Shown here piece after piece: positions 7,624-16,467 of a stretch of DNA of 32,280 nt. A program made the position numbers and the translations under genes. The DNA is taken from positions 1 to 32,280 of the forward strand of contig JAKBWA010000030.1 in NCBI GenBank assembly GCA_021841025.1, read 5' to 3'. Origin of the DNA: Bacillota bacterium (GTDB lineage Bacteria > Bacillota > Sulfobacillia > Sulfobacillales > Sulfobacillaceae). Within the stretch, counting starts at the first letter, position 1; every line of letters begins with the position of its first letter. The notes under the pieces are model-generated. The model searched no databases, was not told the DNA's origin, and was given only the letters and a program-made list of their open reading frames with translations.

Positions 7624-7827
7624 CCTCTCTTAGAGGTACGGCATTAGCGTGACCGTAAGCACGGAGTTTCTCCTATACATAATGAATAGCGAGTTATCGG
7701 AAGACCGAAAGAGAACAAAAAGTCTCGGAGGTGGCACACACCGAGGCTTCGGATAACTCTATTGGACTAAACCGCGATCGATCGGCGACCGCTATGGGTA
7801 ATCAATCGCGATACCCTCCACGGGTAT
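7624..7827. other. Hairpin-dense non-coding block (possible structured RNA)
   Basis: Successive inverted repeats fill about 200 bases: CCTCT/AGAGG (7624-7636), TACGG/CCGTA (7637-7657), and GAGTTATC/GATAACTC (7691-7698 with 7752-7759) enclosing CTCGG/CCGAG (7724-7728 with 7741-7745). CGCGATCGAT/ATCAATCGCG with one mismatch (7773-7782 with 7801-7810) and ATACCC/GGGTAT (7811-7827) follow. No open frame or known RNA motif was recognised. Individual short stems can arise by chance. Confidence 0.3.
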
Positions 7828-8865
7828 GCAGCAATATATCGCACGACACAACATGTTTCTGGCATTACGCAGAGAGGTATTTCGATAATATTTCATGGTG
7901 CTAACCTTCTTCCACCTAGCTCCGTCGCCGCCACCAAGCCTAATCCATTATACGATCACCAACCCCGGCTTTCGCAAGAAGGGAAAATGTTTGCATCCAG
8001 ATCACGGAAGTGTTTAGACCACCGCGAAGCGGTTTCGTCCAACAAACATAATACGAACCCTAAAGAGATAGCGTAATGTGCCACGAGATGGAGTTTTTGA
8101 AAACCCCGCAGTAGGGACACGAAACTGACCGGTTTCGAATAACCAATAAATGGCATATAGGGCTTCCCTTACCGAAACACGCAGATGTCCAGTACAGCAG
8201 TGAGCGATTAAACCGCCCCCATACTCTAAATCTCCTCATTTAATAAAGTCACCAAAGAAAGTCAAAGTCTTATTGCAAAGGGGTAAGGCTTGAGAATTCT
8301 TCTCTCGGTGGGGTATAAAACACCCTATTGAGTATCCGAGAAGGGTCCAGACAGTAACCATTCTTAATGACCAAAGTGGGGAAAATGGATGGCTAAACTG
8401 TCCTCTTTATTTGGCATCCACATCTTGGTCCCAGGATACGCAAACGTGACGCGGACACTCGCGCTATGGTATTTCGCTTGGCAATGCAGCACATTGGGGC
8501 GTGCAGACTAAATCGCGCTCCACGGTTAAAATTTCCCCGTAAAACCCAGAGCTCCGCACCTCTCCTGCACGATCTCACCGCGTCACCAACCCAATAAGTG
8601 TTTGTAGTTTTTCTGGCCTGCGTGGCCTACGTTCTCTCTAGGCGCTTGGTACTGCCGCCAGCACCCCACTCCAATCACCTAAGCATCAAGCTGCGGCGCA
8701 AAATCGGCAATTCCTGTCGCGCTACATACTCACCGGGATAGCGAACTTCCTCCTCAAGCGAACACTGTCGGGCACTTTTTTGCGGCCGTCACTCTTCCAG
8801 ATCAGACATATTTGAAGATACCGATCGGACGCTCTTTGCTGCTCCGGTCCAAGCCGTGTTTTTTC
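7828..8865. other. Gene desert upstream of dabB
   Basis: No supported gene in about 1 kb. Short minus-strand frames exist (for example 7956-8156), and one minus-strand stretch near 8100-8120 reads RCPYCG. That could be the zinc-finger start of a decayed transposase, but no continuous homology can be followed. The region may be a graveyard of an old element or long regulatory DNA. Confidence 0.4.
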
Positions 8866-8887
8866 TCCCGAAAAATATTTTTCGGGA
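8866..8887. promoter_or_regulatory. 22-bp perfect palindrome upstream of the dabBA promoter
   Basis: The half-site TCCCGAAAAAT is followed immediately by its exact complement, with no mismatches. It ends 3 bp before the -35 box, centred near -50 relative to the expected transcription start, which suits an activator. No T-run follows on either strand, so it does not look like a terminator. A short relative (GAAATATTTC, 2033-2042) lies upstream of the LysR gene. Confidence 0.6.
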
Positions 8888-8890
8888 TCA

Positions 8891-8919
8891 TTGCAACTCC
8901 TGAGCGTCCAGTGTATAAT
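8891..8919 (+). promoter_or_regulatory. Sigma-A promoter of dabBA
   Basis: TTGCAA (8891-8896), 17-bp spacer, TATAAT (8914-8919): a strong housekeeping promoter giving a leader of about 120 bases before dabB. Confidence 0.75.
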
Positions 8920-9049
8920 CACATACGACATAAAATTCATGAATGATATGACATATGTACCATGAGTGTGACCTCCCTGCAGTGGCTCCTTCCCTGTGAA
9001 CCACATGGCAATCCTGGTAGCGACTGACTTATAGAAAGGTGGTAGTGCT

Positions 9050-10711
9050 ATGCCGGCATTAGTCAGCATCACGGCTCTCTTAATGCTTGTTTTACCGTGG
9101 CCCCTTCTTCTTACGGGGCTTGTCTTAGGCAGTGCAGCGAATCGCCATGTTGGGCTGATCAAGAAAGTTACCCGCATCTCAGCCGGGTTTGCCTTAAGCA
9201 CGGCTGTTCTCGCTACAGCAACAGATCTTTGGGGATGGAATGCGTCGAAAACCGTCTTGTCTTTTCCCCTGCCCTGGCATCTGGGGGCTTTTGCCTTCAA
9301 TGTGGATGTCAATACGCTAAGTATCATCATGATGTTGTTAGTGGCTTTGGTGGGATTCGTGGTGGTTCGCTACGCGTCCACGTATATGGAAGGAGATGCC
9401 CATGAAGGAGCCTTTCACCGTTGGCTTGCCCTAACGGTGGGCGCGTTCTTAGTCGTGATTACAGCGGGCAATGTATGGGAGTTTTTCCTCTTCTGGGTGG
9501 CAACCAGTTTGTTGTTGCATAACCTGCTGGCCTTCTATCGCGACCGCCCGCTGGCGTTGATTGCAGCCCGTAAGAAGTATATCCTCCACCGTATATCCGA
9601 TCTTTGCCTTTTCATTGCGCTAATATTGATTGTGCATACACTGAATACGTCCCAATTTAATCACATCATGCCTGCGGTATCTAAAATCTCAGGCCCTCTT
9701 CCACAAAGCTTAGAAATTGCCAGTGCTCTTTTGGTAGTAGCAGCCGTCCTTAAAAGCGCCCAAGTACCGTTTCATGGATGGCTCATTCAAGTGATGGAAG
9801 CGCCCACTCCTGTCTCCGCCTTATTGCATGCGGGTATCATTTATACGGGTACGTTCCTGCTGCTGCGAATGGTTGCTATTCTCTCGCGAGCTTTTTGGGC
9901 TCAAGACCTGCTCATAATCGTCGGCCTCTTTTCAATTGCCACAGCGTCTCTCATGATGATGACAGCCACCAATATTAAAGGATCGCTGGCCTATTCCACC
10001 ACGGCCCAAATGGGATTTATGTTAATGGAAATTGGTCTGGGCCTTTATCCTCTGGCCGTGCTTCACATTATTTCCCACTCCGTGTATAAAGCTCATGCAT
10101 TTTTGTCCTCCGGCAGTACCGTGGAATATTTCCGCTGGCCATCTTTGCCCCACGCCACTTCGGTTCTGTCTCTGGGCAAAATGGCAGCGAGCTGGGTCTT
10201 GGCCACAGTCATTGTGATGTTCACCGGCTGGATTCTTGACGTTCCTTTTTCCCACAACCTCCCCATCACCGTCATGGCAGTGATTTTAGGGGTAGCTCTC
10301 TCGCAATTAATTTACTCTGCCACAAGCCCGGAGCCAATGCACGTTCCCTGGGTTTTAGGGATCTCGGTAGCTATGAGTGGCCTTATTGCCACGTTATACT
10401 TCCTGTTAGGCTCCTGGTTTATGACGCTCTTTCACTTTCCCGAGATGGCCTTGGCCCGAGGAGCAGGGCAAGAGATCTTGTTAGGACTCACTGTAGCTAT
10501 ATTTTTCAGCCTGTTACTGATTCAGCAAATGCTGCCCAAACTCCTGACCCGTCCTCTCTTTCAAGCGCTCTTCGTGCATCTTTATAACGACTTGTATATC
10601 GATATGGTCTTCACCCGCTGGATTCAAAGATTTTCCCCAGGAAAGAAGGCAGCAGCATCACCTGCTCTCTTTGAAGAAGACCAACAACTCGAGGAGGTCC
10701 GGTCATTATGA
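9050..10711 (+). CDS. dabB: DabB: membrane subunit of the DAB inorganic-carbon accumulation complex
   Basis: 553 residues, ATG 9050 with AAAGGTGG upstream. The protein is highly hydrophobic, with many membrane helices, and belongs to the proton-translocating NADH dehydrogenase subunit 5/L (Proton_antipo_M) fold. The core motif LKSAQVPFHGWL places Lys235 and His242 in the ion path, followed by PTPVSALLHAGIIYTGT. In DAB systems this subunit couples a cation gradient to the cytoplasmic DabA, driving CO2 hydration and bicarbonate build-up. Its stop overlaps the dabA start by four bases (ATGA), so translation is coupled. The direct dabA partnership separates it from respiratory NuoL. Control is by the promoter and palindrome at 8866-8919. 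Confidence 0.93.
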   Translation: MPALVSITALLMLVLPWPLLLTGLVLGSAANRHVGLIKKVTRISAGFALSTAVLATATDLWGWNASKTVLSFPLPWHLGAFAFNVDVNTLSIIMMLLVALVGFVVVRYASTYMEGDAHEGAFHRWLALTVGAFLVVITAGNVWEFFLFWVATSLLLHNLLAFYRDRPLALIAARKKYILHRISDLCLFIALILIVHTLNTSQFNHIMPAVSKISGPLPQSLEIASALLVVAAVLKSAQVPFHGWLIQVMEAPTPVSALLHAGIIYTGTFLLLRMVAILSRAFWAQDLLIIVGLFSIATASLMMMTATNIKGSLAYSTTAQMGFMLMEIGLGLYPLAVLHIISHSVYKAHAFLSSGSTVEYFRWPSLPHATSVLSLGKMAASWVLATVIVMFTGWILDVPFSHNLPITVMAVILGVALSQLIYSATSPEPMHVPWVLGISVAMSGLIATLYFLLGSWFMTLFHFPEMALARGAGQEILLGLTVAIFFSLLLIQQMLPKLLTRPLFQALFVHLYNDLYIDMVFTRWIQRFSPGKKAAASPALFEEDQQLEEVRSL

Positions 10712-13179
10712 GTACAACCAATCTTTCCCACTTAGACATCACATCCACGGTACAATCGGCATGCAAACGCCTTGCACCCTTGTGGCCTCTAAAAAATTTC
10801 GTGGCGGTTAATCCCTACATGGGATTAAGTGATCTGCCGTTCTGGAAAGCTCATCAACTGCAAAAACGGGTAAGCGGGTCAGGGTTGTGCATGCCTCCTT
10901 CCTATTATTATGACCAAATTGCCAAGGGGAGAATCACCCGAGACGATTTGCAAGATGCGCTGAAGGAATTGGAAAGTCCCTGGGACATCAACAAATTCGA
11001 GCAAATTCTGTTCCAACGTCCCTCTCTTTCAGAAATCTCCGTAAAACTTCTAAGCGATATTCTTAATGAGAACTCCCAGGGAGACGATTGGTCCGGCTTC
11101 GTGACGGAACGGATCAGCCGATATTGTGCCGCCTATTTCGACCAGGGCCAGGCTCTGTGGCCCCTGCCTTGGAAAGACACTTCACTTTATCCAGGTTGGC
11201 TGGAATTTATGCGTTTTGATAAGACATCTAAGGTGATGGGCCTGAACAACCTCAACCAGGTCGTGCCCGCCTTCCCCAATAAGGCGCAGGATCTGATTGC
11301 CTTGGCACTTCAAGAACTGCCCATACCTCTCGAAGTGGTTGACGATTATCTCTATGCCGCGCTCTTGAGTGTGGGCGGCTGGGCCGGATGGACACAGTAC
11401 CTGGACTGGCAGGCACGGCAAAAGAAGAGCCATGATGATTCGACCCAGGATCTTTTGGCTATCCGGTTGGCTTGGGAACTCGTCCTCTATCGACTGTTGG
11501 GCAATGAAAAAATTGAAGAAGATTGGCACAACCGCTTAGCCCTTTTAGCCAAACCCTTAAGCACGGCCCATATCAAACACGACATCGACGCCGTGTTGCA
11601 AACGGCATTAGAAATCGGATATCAGAAAGAATTGATAGCTGAACTGACGCGCACCCAGACTGTCATTTCCAATGCCAGAGCAGATGTTCAAGCGGTATTT
11701 TGCATTGATGTGCGCTCCGAAGTGTATCGACGGGCTTTGGAAATGGTGGCGCCTTCAGTTCAAACCCGCGGATTTGCCGGTTTTTTTGGCATTCCCATGG
11801 AATATCTGCCACTGGGATCTCATGAGGCCAATAAGCATCTTCCAATTTTCTTTAATGCCTCCTACCGGATAAAAGAAGGATTGGCTCATGCCCCTAGCAC
11901 GGAAGTGAACAAAGCCATTCACAAAAGACACATTCGCTTGCGCACACTGAAGGCTTGGAAAATTTTTAAGACGTCAGCGGCATCGTGCTTCGCCTTTGTG
12001 GAGGCCACAGGTTTCTTATCAGCGCCGAAGCTCATTTTAGACAGCATGGGCTGGACTCGTCCTGTTCCTCATCCCAAACACGCAGGACTACCCAAAGGGG
12101 CCGTCCTGCATTTAGGCCCAGTGTTGACCGATCACGAATTACCCTCATCCTCAAAGACAGAACTCAGGGGCATTGCCGAAGACGAGCGTCCTGGCGCTGC
12201 CCAATTTGTTTTACAAAACATGGGGCTTACCCGGGATTTTCCCCGGCTCGTTGTATTTGTCGGCCACAAAAGCACGACGGTAAATAACCCGCAGGCCACG
12301 GCTTTAGATTGCGGAGCCTGTGGCGGTCAATCGGGAGAAGCCAGCGCTAGGCTCGCTGCAGCGTTGCTAAATGATCCCGCCACGCGCCGTGGACTGATGG
12401 ACAAAGGCATTGTCATTCCCGACGATACGCATTTTATGGCAGCTTTGCATGACACCGCTACGGACGAAGTGGAACTTTTTGAACATGACGTCCCGTCTTC
12501 CCACAAAGAAGACGTTCTCCTTTTTCGCCAGTGGACCCAATCGGCTGGACAGATTGCGCGCATGGAGCGGGCAGCATCTTTAGGCGTCGGCGATTTACCC
12601 GAACCCGCTGTTCATCAAACCATAAAGCACCGAATCCAGAACTGGGCCCAACTTCGCCCAGAATGGGCCTTAGCGGGCAATGCAGCCTTTGTTGCCGCCC
12701 CTAGAAGCCGCACGCAACATCGGAATTTGTCAGGCCGCGTTTTTCTTCATGATTACGACTGGCGCCACGATACGGATTTTTCCACGCTAGAGTTAATCAT
12801 GACGGCGCCTTTGATAGTGGCCCAGTGGATCAACATGCAGTACTATGGCTCGGTGGTGAACAACCGCCGTTTTGGAAGCGGAAACAAAGTGCTGCATAAC
12901 GTGGTAGGCGGATCGATTGGCGTTTTGGAAGGTAACGGCGGCGATCTGCGGGTGGGATTGGCGCTGCAATCCCTTTCCAATGGACGCGAATGGATGCATG
13001 AGCCCTTACGATTGACCGTGGTTATCGCAGCACCCCAAGAAGCCATTGATAGTGTCATTGCCAACCACCAACAGGTACGGGAATTGGTTGACAATGCCTG
13101 GATCCATTTGTTTCAGCTTGAGGATAAGGGTCATATCAGCCAAAGGCGTCAAGACACAACATGGCAGTTGGTCCGCTAA
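10708..13179 (+). CDS. dabA: DabA: zinc-containing subunit of the DAB complex (DUF2309)
   Basis: 823 residues, full length for the family. The beta-carbonic-anhydrase-like zinc site is intact: Cys332 and Asp334 in FCIDVRSE, His520 in VFVGHKS, and Cys535 in DCGACGG. The N-terminus FVAVNPYMGLSDLPFW is the conserved DUF2309 opening. DabA with DabB forms an energised carbonic-anhydrase-like machine that traps CO2 as bicarbonate for carbon fixation. The start overlaps the dabB stop (ATGA). No clear terminator follows. The 3' end (12783-13179) is repeated 11.5 kb downstream in the same orientation, and this copy is the intact one. Confidence 0.95.
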   Translation: MSTTNLSHLDITSTVQSACKRLAPLWPLKNFVAVNPYMGLSDLPFWKAHQLQKRVSGSGLCMPPSYYYDQIAKGRITRDDLQDALKELESPWDINKFEQILFQRPSLSEISVKLLSDILNENSQGDDWSGFVTERISRYCAAYFDQGQALWPLPWKDTSLYPGWLEFMRFDKTSKVMGLNNLNQVVPAFPNKAQDLIALALQELPIPLEVVDDYLYAALLSVGGWAGWTQYLDWQARQKKSHDDSTQDLLAIRLAWELVLYRLLGNEKIEEDWHNRLALLAKPLSTAHIKHDIDAVLQTALEIGYQKELIAELTRTQTVISNARADVQAVFCIDVRSEVYRRALEMVAPSVQTRGFAGFFGIPMEYLPLGSHEANKHLPIFFNASYRIKEGLAHAPSTEVNKAIHKRHIRLRTLKAWKIFKTSAASCFAFVEATGFLSAPKLILDSMGWTRPVPHPKHAGLPKGAVLHLGPVLTDHELPSSSKTELRGIAEDERPGAAQFVLQNMGLTRDFPRLVVFVGHKSTTVNNPQATALDCGACGGQSGEASARLAAALLNDPATRRGLMDKGIVIPDDTHFMAALHDTATDEVELFEHDVPSSHKEDVLLFRQWTQSAGQIARMERAASLGVGDLPEPAVHQTIKHRIQNWAQLRPEWALAGNAAFVAAPRSRTQHRNLSGRVFLHDYDWRHDTDFSTLELIMTAPLIVAQWINMQYYGSVVNNRRFGSGNKVLHNVVGGSIGVLEGNGGDLRVGLALQSLSNGREWMHEPLRLTVVIAAPQEAIDSVIANHQQVRELVDNAWIHLFQLEDKGHISQRRQDTTWQLVR
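12783..13179 (+). repeat. Direct repeat, left copy (3' end of dabA)
   Basis: Aligns without gaps to 24299-24695. I count eight mismatches in 397 bases, with the last roughly 200 bases identical. A further homologous block (12020-12240 with 24078-24296) lies upstream in both copies. The two copies bracket the catabolic operon. Confidence 0.9.
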
Positions 13180-13869
13180 ATAGTCAGATTTCGAGAAAAG
13201 CTAACAGGATCCGAAACATCACCAAGATCAGACATTGGAAGTCTTGAACGTCTGATTTGGAAAATCACTGGGAAGATATTCTTTTCGAAAGGTTCGCGTT
13301 GACTTTGACGACATTTGGCGATTTTACAGGAGTCAGCTGGTCCCGAGTCAGAGACGAATACCGGTGATCTAGAACAACTTTGGCGAATAAGGAAAGAGGC
13401 ACTGTCACGATGGCACTAACATCGAAGGCAATACCGCGGCGAATAGCGTTACGAACCCATTCATTGCCATGGTCATCAGATTGTAAGATTCTGCCACCAT
13501 TTCATGGAGATTTTGATTGGCATGAGAAAACGTCATCCTATCACTCATGCAGGACACTCATCAACGCATCAGAGAACGACTCGGGATCACAGCTCGATAA
13601 CGTATGTCAGGAGGCGGTGTGACGATTTTCCAAGTGCACTCCGCAAGACGGATCAAACTGGGAAGACGGCGACTTTGGCAAACGTTGGGTGGCTACGGTC
13701 ATAGTCAGGATTGCCCCGGGGTCGAATCGACTGTTGTTCAGTTGTCGTTGCTGTTTGGTGGCGAAGTCAAAGTAAGGGCATCTAACCACCAAACAATATG
13801 CTTTGATCCCTTTAGGGCGCGGTATTTAGCCGCAGGCCACTGAAACCCCGCCCCGCGCCCTTAGGCCGT
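13180..13869. other. Intergenic region between convergent dabA and amidohydrolase genes
   Basis: 690 bases with no supported gene; small plus-strand frames (13380-13843) lack ribosome-binding sites and family features. It holds three inverted repeats: ATCAGAC/GTCTGAT (13227-13233 with 13250-13256), TGTTTGGTGG/CCACCAAACA (13752-13761 with 13786-13795) and AGGGCGCGG/CCGCGCCCT (13814-13822 with 13853-13861). The last two could form terminator-like structures for the minus-strand operon, but neither has a T-run. GGTGATCTAGAACAA (about 13363-13377) has a close match after the dabA remnant near 24780. Confidence 0.5.
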
Positions 13870-15183
13870 TTACAAAATATTAGCCCGATCCGCTACCCGC
13901 CTTATGGCCTTCTCTGCTTGTCCAATGACCCGCTCCTCATCAAGTGTTAACAGCCGGTCGTCTTGATAGAGTACCCGGCCTGCAACCATGGTCATGGAGA
14001 CGTCGTCACTTCTAGCCTGGTATACGATTTGACTGTATGGATCGCTATACACCATCGGTTGATGGTGGACCCCCTTTTGGCTGACCATAATCAGGTCCGC
14101 CTCTTTTCCCACCTCAATGCTACCGATCCGGTCGTCTAGTCCAAGGATTTTGGCCCCACCAAAGGTCGCCTGAGTCAAGGTCGTTCGCGCGAGCATGGAC
14201 TTTGCGCCAAACAACGGTTTTTGCAGTAAAGCGGCTAAGCGCATTTCTTCAAATCCATCCAAGCGGTTGTTACATGGTGCCCCATCCGCGCTGATTCCAA
14301 AGCTGATCCCCTGTTCTTGCCAGGTGGATATCGGAGCTACCCCCGATGCCAGTTTCAGATTGGACGAAGGACAGTGAACCAACCCCACCTGATAGTCTCG
14401 GACGATCGTCAACTCGTCCTTCGTCAGCCACACACCGTGGGCGGCCATCAAACGACCCCGAGTTAGCCCCATCGCATGAAGATGATGCATGGGCAACAAG
14501 CCTTTATGCGCCAATATTTCTTGAACCTCGCGCTGACTTTCCGCCACATGGGTATGGACGATAAGGTGACGTCGTCCAGCTTCCTCTGCCACCAAACGCC
14601 ACAAATCATCGGTCACCGACAGGGCAAATCGGGGGGCCAATCCATACTGAATGCGGCCTCTGTCAAATCCGTGCCAAGCTGCTGCTAAATCTAAACTTTC
14701 TTTTAGAGCCGACTCCGTTGGCTCGTATAGAAGCGGATGAGGCTCATCCATTAAGCATTTACCTGCGATGGCACGTATTCCACTCTGGGCCAACGCGTGA
14801 AAAGCGCCCTCCGTATGGGACACTGTCTCCATGTCCAAAATGGTGGTCGTGCCCGACCGCAGAAGCTCAGCGATGCCCAGTTGGGCCGAAACGTGTACCG
14901 AATCGAAATCATGGGCCGCTTCAAGCGGCCAGATCCTCGTCTTGAGCCAGTCAAGCAAGTCCAAATCGTCGCCCATGCCCCGAAATAGGGTTTGGCAAAG
15001 GTGAACATGGGGTTGAACTAATCCTGGCAACACATATTGATTCTGGGCCTGAATGACGACATCGGCCGTCTTTTCCCACGGCCCGATATGGACAATATAG
15101 GACTCGTCAATCCACACATCGGCTTGAACCACGCGGTAGGCCGGATCCATAGTAATAACCGTTCCCCCGGTAATTTGAATCAT
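13870..15183 (-). CDS. Amidohydrolase, AtzA/TrzN/guanine-deaminase-type aminohydrolase
   Basis: 437 residues. I choose ATG 15183 because AAGGTGG lies 7 bases upstream; two earlier in-frame ATGs fit worse. It is a metal-dependent amidohydrolase of the deaminase branch: PHVHL (His59, His61), HTHVAES (His212, Glu215), AAHGVWL (His249) and SADGAPCNN (Asp300). This set occurs in chlorohydrolases, S-adenosylhomocysteine deaminases, 8-oxoguanine deaminase and related enzymes that deaminate or dechlorinate N-heterocycles. Being last in an operon with a hydroxylase and a ring-opening hydrolase, it likely deaminates the substrate or an intermediate, for example an aminopyrimidine. The exact substrate is inference. 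Confidence 0.85.
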   Translation of the reverse strand: MIQITGGTVITMDPAYRVVQADVWIDESYIVHIGPWEKTADVVIQAQNQYVLPGLVQPHVHLCQTLFRGMGDDLDLLDWLKTRIWPLEAAHDFDSVHVSAQLGIAELLRSGTTTILDMETVSHTEGAFHALAQSGIRAIAGKCLMDEPHPLLYEPTESALKESLDLAAAWHGFDRGRIQYGLAPRFALSVTDDLWRLVAEEAGRRHLIVHTHVAESQREVQEILAHKGLLPMHHLHAMGLTRGRLMAAHGVWLTKDELTIVRDYQVGLVHCPSSNLKLASGVAPISTWQEQGISFGISADGAPCNNRLDGFEEMRLAALLQKPLFGAKSMLARTTLTQATFGGAKILGLDDRIGSIEVGKEADLIMVSQKGVHHQPMVYSDPYSQIVYQARSDDVSMTMVAGRVLYQDDRLLTLDEERVIGQAEKAIRRVADRANIL

Positions 15184-15261
15184 GACCATCCCACCTTTGG
15201 TTCCCATTGCCCTCAGCTATCCTGTACAGGGTAGCTTCATGATCCTAAAACTTGCATTAGC

Positions 15262-16464
15262 CTAAAAGATCGCTTTGTCAGATGGCCTGAAGTGTCCTTC
15301 ATCCCAATCGGCAATCCAGTCTAGCAAACTTTCATCGAGCCCCCGATTAGCTAAAATGGACACCCCCATCGGCAGCCCTTGCCACTGGGACAGTGGCAGA
15401 CTCACCTGAACCGCCCCACTGAGTCCAGCCAAAGCCGTCATGCGCAGTACCCGGTCTCGAAAAGCATTTAAGAACGGCACTGGCGTATTGCAAAGAGGGG
15501 CAATGCCTGGAGCAGTTGGCATAATCACTACCGTATCATCGCGCAAAATATCGTCGAAAAATTGTAACCAACTGTCCACCCGACCACGCCAATAATCACG
15601 ATCGGAGGACGAGATGGTTCCGGTCCACAAAAACCGTTCTTGAACCCCTGGCCCAAAGCGGGGCTGAACATCCGTAATCCATGTTCCAAAATTTTGCCAA
15701 ATCTCGTAACCCTGCAAAATACGAAAGGCTTGCATCCACTGATCGAGTCCGTCGGGCGCTATTTCCATCTGCCGGGTCAGGGGAAAGGCCGATGCTAAAG
15801 AATGAATCGCCCCGACCAAGGGCTCTTTGACCGCGTCATCGACCAAGTCCAACATATCGGTCGCAATTATGGCACAGCGCAAGCGGCCTGGTTTGGAAGA
15901 ACCTTGAAGCAGGACACCCCCGATGGTTTTGAGAAGAGATGGAGAGCGTGTAAACCAACCGACCGTATCAAAACTTTGGGCCAGCGGGATGACTCCGGTA
16001 AGGTTGGTGCGACCATGACTCGGGCGAATGCCATAAATCCCGCAATAGCTGGAAGGAATGCGGATCGATCCGCCCGTATCGGTGCCAATGGCGAAATCAA
16101 CCAGTCCTCCGGCCACGGACACCGCAGATCCGCTGGAGGATCCGCCTGGAATGCGGTCCGGCGCCACCGGATTAATGGGTGTGCCATAATGCACATTTTG
16201 GCCATTGAGGCCATACATCAACTCATCGGTATGGGTTTTTCCGGTCAACGTCGCGCCCGCCCTTCGCAGTGCTTCGATAACGTGAGCCGTTTCACTCGCT
16301 GGCGTGTGGGTTGCCAACCAATCCGGATTACCCCCGCTAGTCACTTGCCCTCGCACTGCAAAGGCCTCTTTGGCCGCGAATTTTAGGCCGGCAAGCGGGC
16401 CACCGGATACTGCCGGAAGCACCAAGGCTGGATCATAAAATGCTTGAAGTGTGTCGTCGACCAT
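15262..16464 (-). CDS. Amidase signature family enzyme (AtzE/ureidomalonase-like role)
   Basis: 400 residues, ATG 16464, three bases after the stop of the preceding FAH-fold gene; the ribosome-binding site lies inside that gene's last codons. The Ser-cisSer-Lys triad is visible: Lys32 (FAAKEAF), the glycine-serine loop PGGSSSGSA (Ser109-113), and nucleophile Ser133 in GTDTGGSIRIP. The family hydrolyses amides. In barbiturate breakdown an amidase-type ureidomalonase gives malonate and urea, and in cyanurate breakdown AtzE- and AtzF-type amidases act on carboxybiuret and allophanate. Position next to a ring-opening amidohydrolase supports such a role but does not decide between them. At 400 residues it lacks a C-terminal extension. 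Confidence 0.85.
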   Translation of the reverse strand: MVDDTLQAFYDPALVLPAVSGGPLAGLKFAAKEAFAVRGQVTSGGNPDWLATHTPASETAHVIEALRRAGATLTGKTHTDELMYGLNGQNVHYGTPINPVAPDRIPGGSSSGSAVSVAGGLVDFAIGTDTGGSIRIPSSYCGIYGIRPSHGRTNLTGVIPLAQSFDTVGWFTRSPSLLKTIGGVLLQGSSKPGRLRCAIIATDMLDLVDDAVKEPLVGAIHSLASAFPLTRQMEIAPDGLDQWMQAFRILQGYEIWQNFGTWITDVQPRFGPGVQERFLWTGTISSSDRDYWRGRVDSWLQFFDDILRDDTVVIMPTAPGIAPLCNTPVPFLNAFRDRVLRMTALAGLSGAVQVSLPLSQWQGLPMGVSILANRGLDESLLDWIADWDEGHFRPSDKAIF

Positions 16465-16467
16465 GTT

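Noticed and set aside
7720-7750. T-box-like sequence (GGAGGTGGCACACACCGAG)
   Set aside because: It does not match the conserved T-box bulge and no aminoacyl-tRNA synthetase or amino-acid gene follows on either strand.
8866-8887. Palindrome as a terminator for an upstream plus-strand gene
   Set aside because: No T-run follows and there is no plus-strand gene for 1.9 kb upstream; its place before a promoter fits regulation better.
8722-9330. 202-codon minus-strand frame opposite the start of dabB
   Set aside because: Covers the dabBA promoter and the certain dabB start; no recognisable protein pattern.
13380-13843. Several small plus-strand frames after dabA
   Set aside because: Mutually overlapping, no ribosome-binding sites and no family features.
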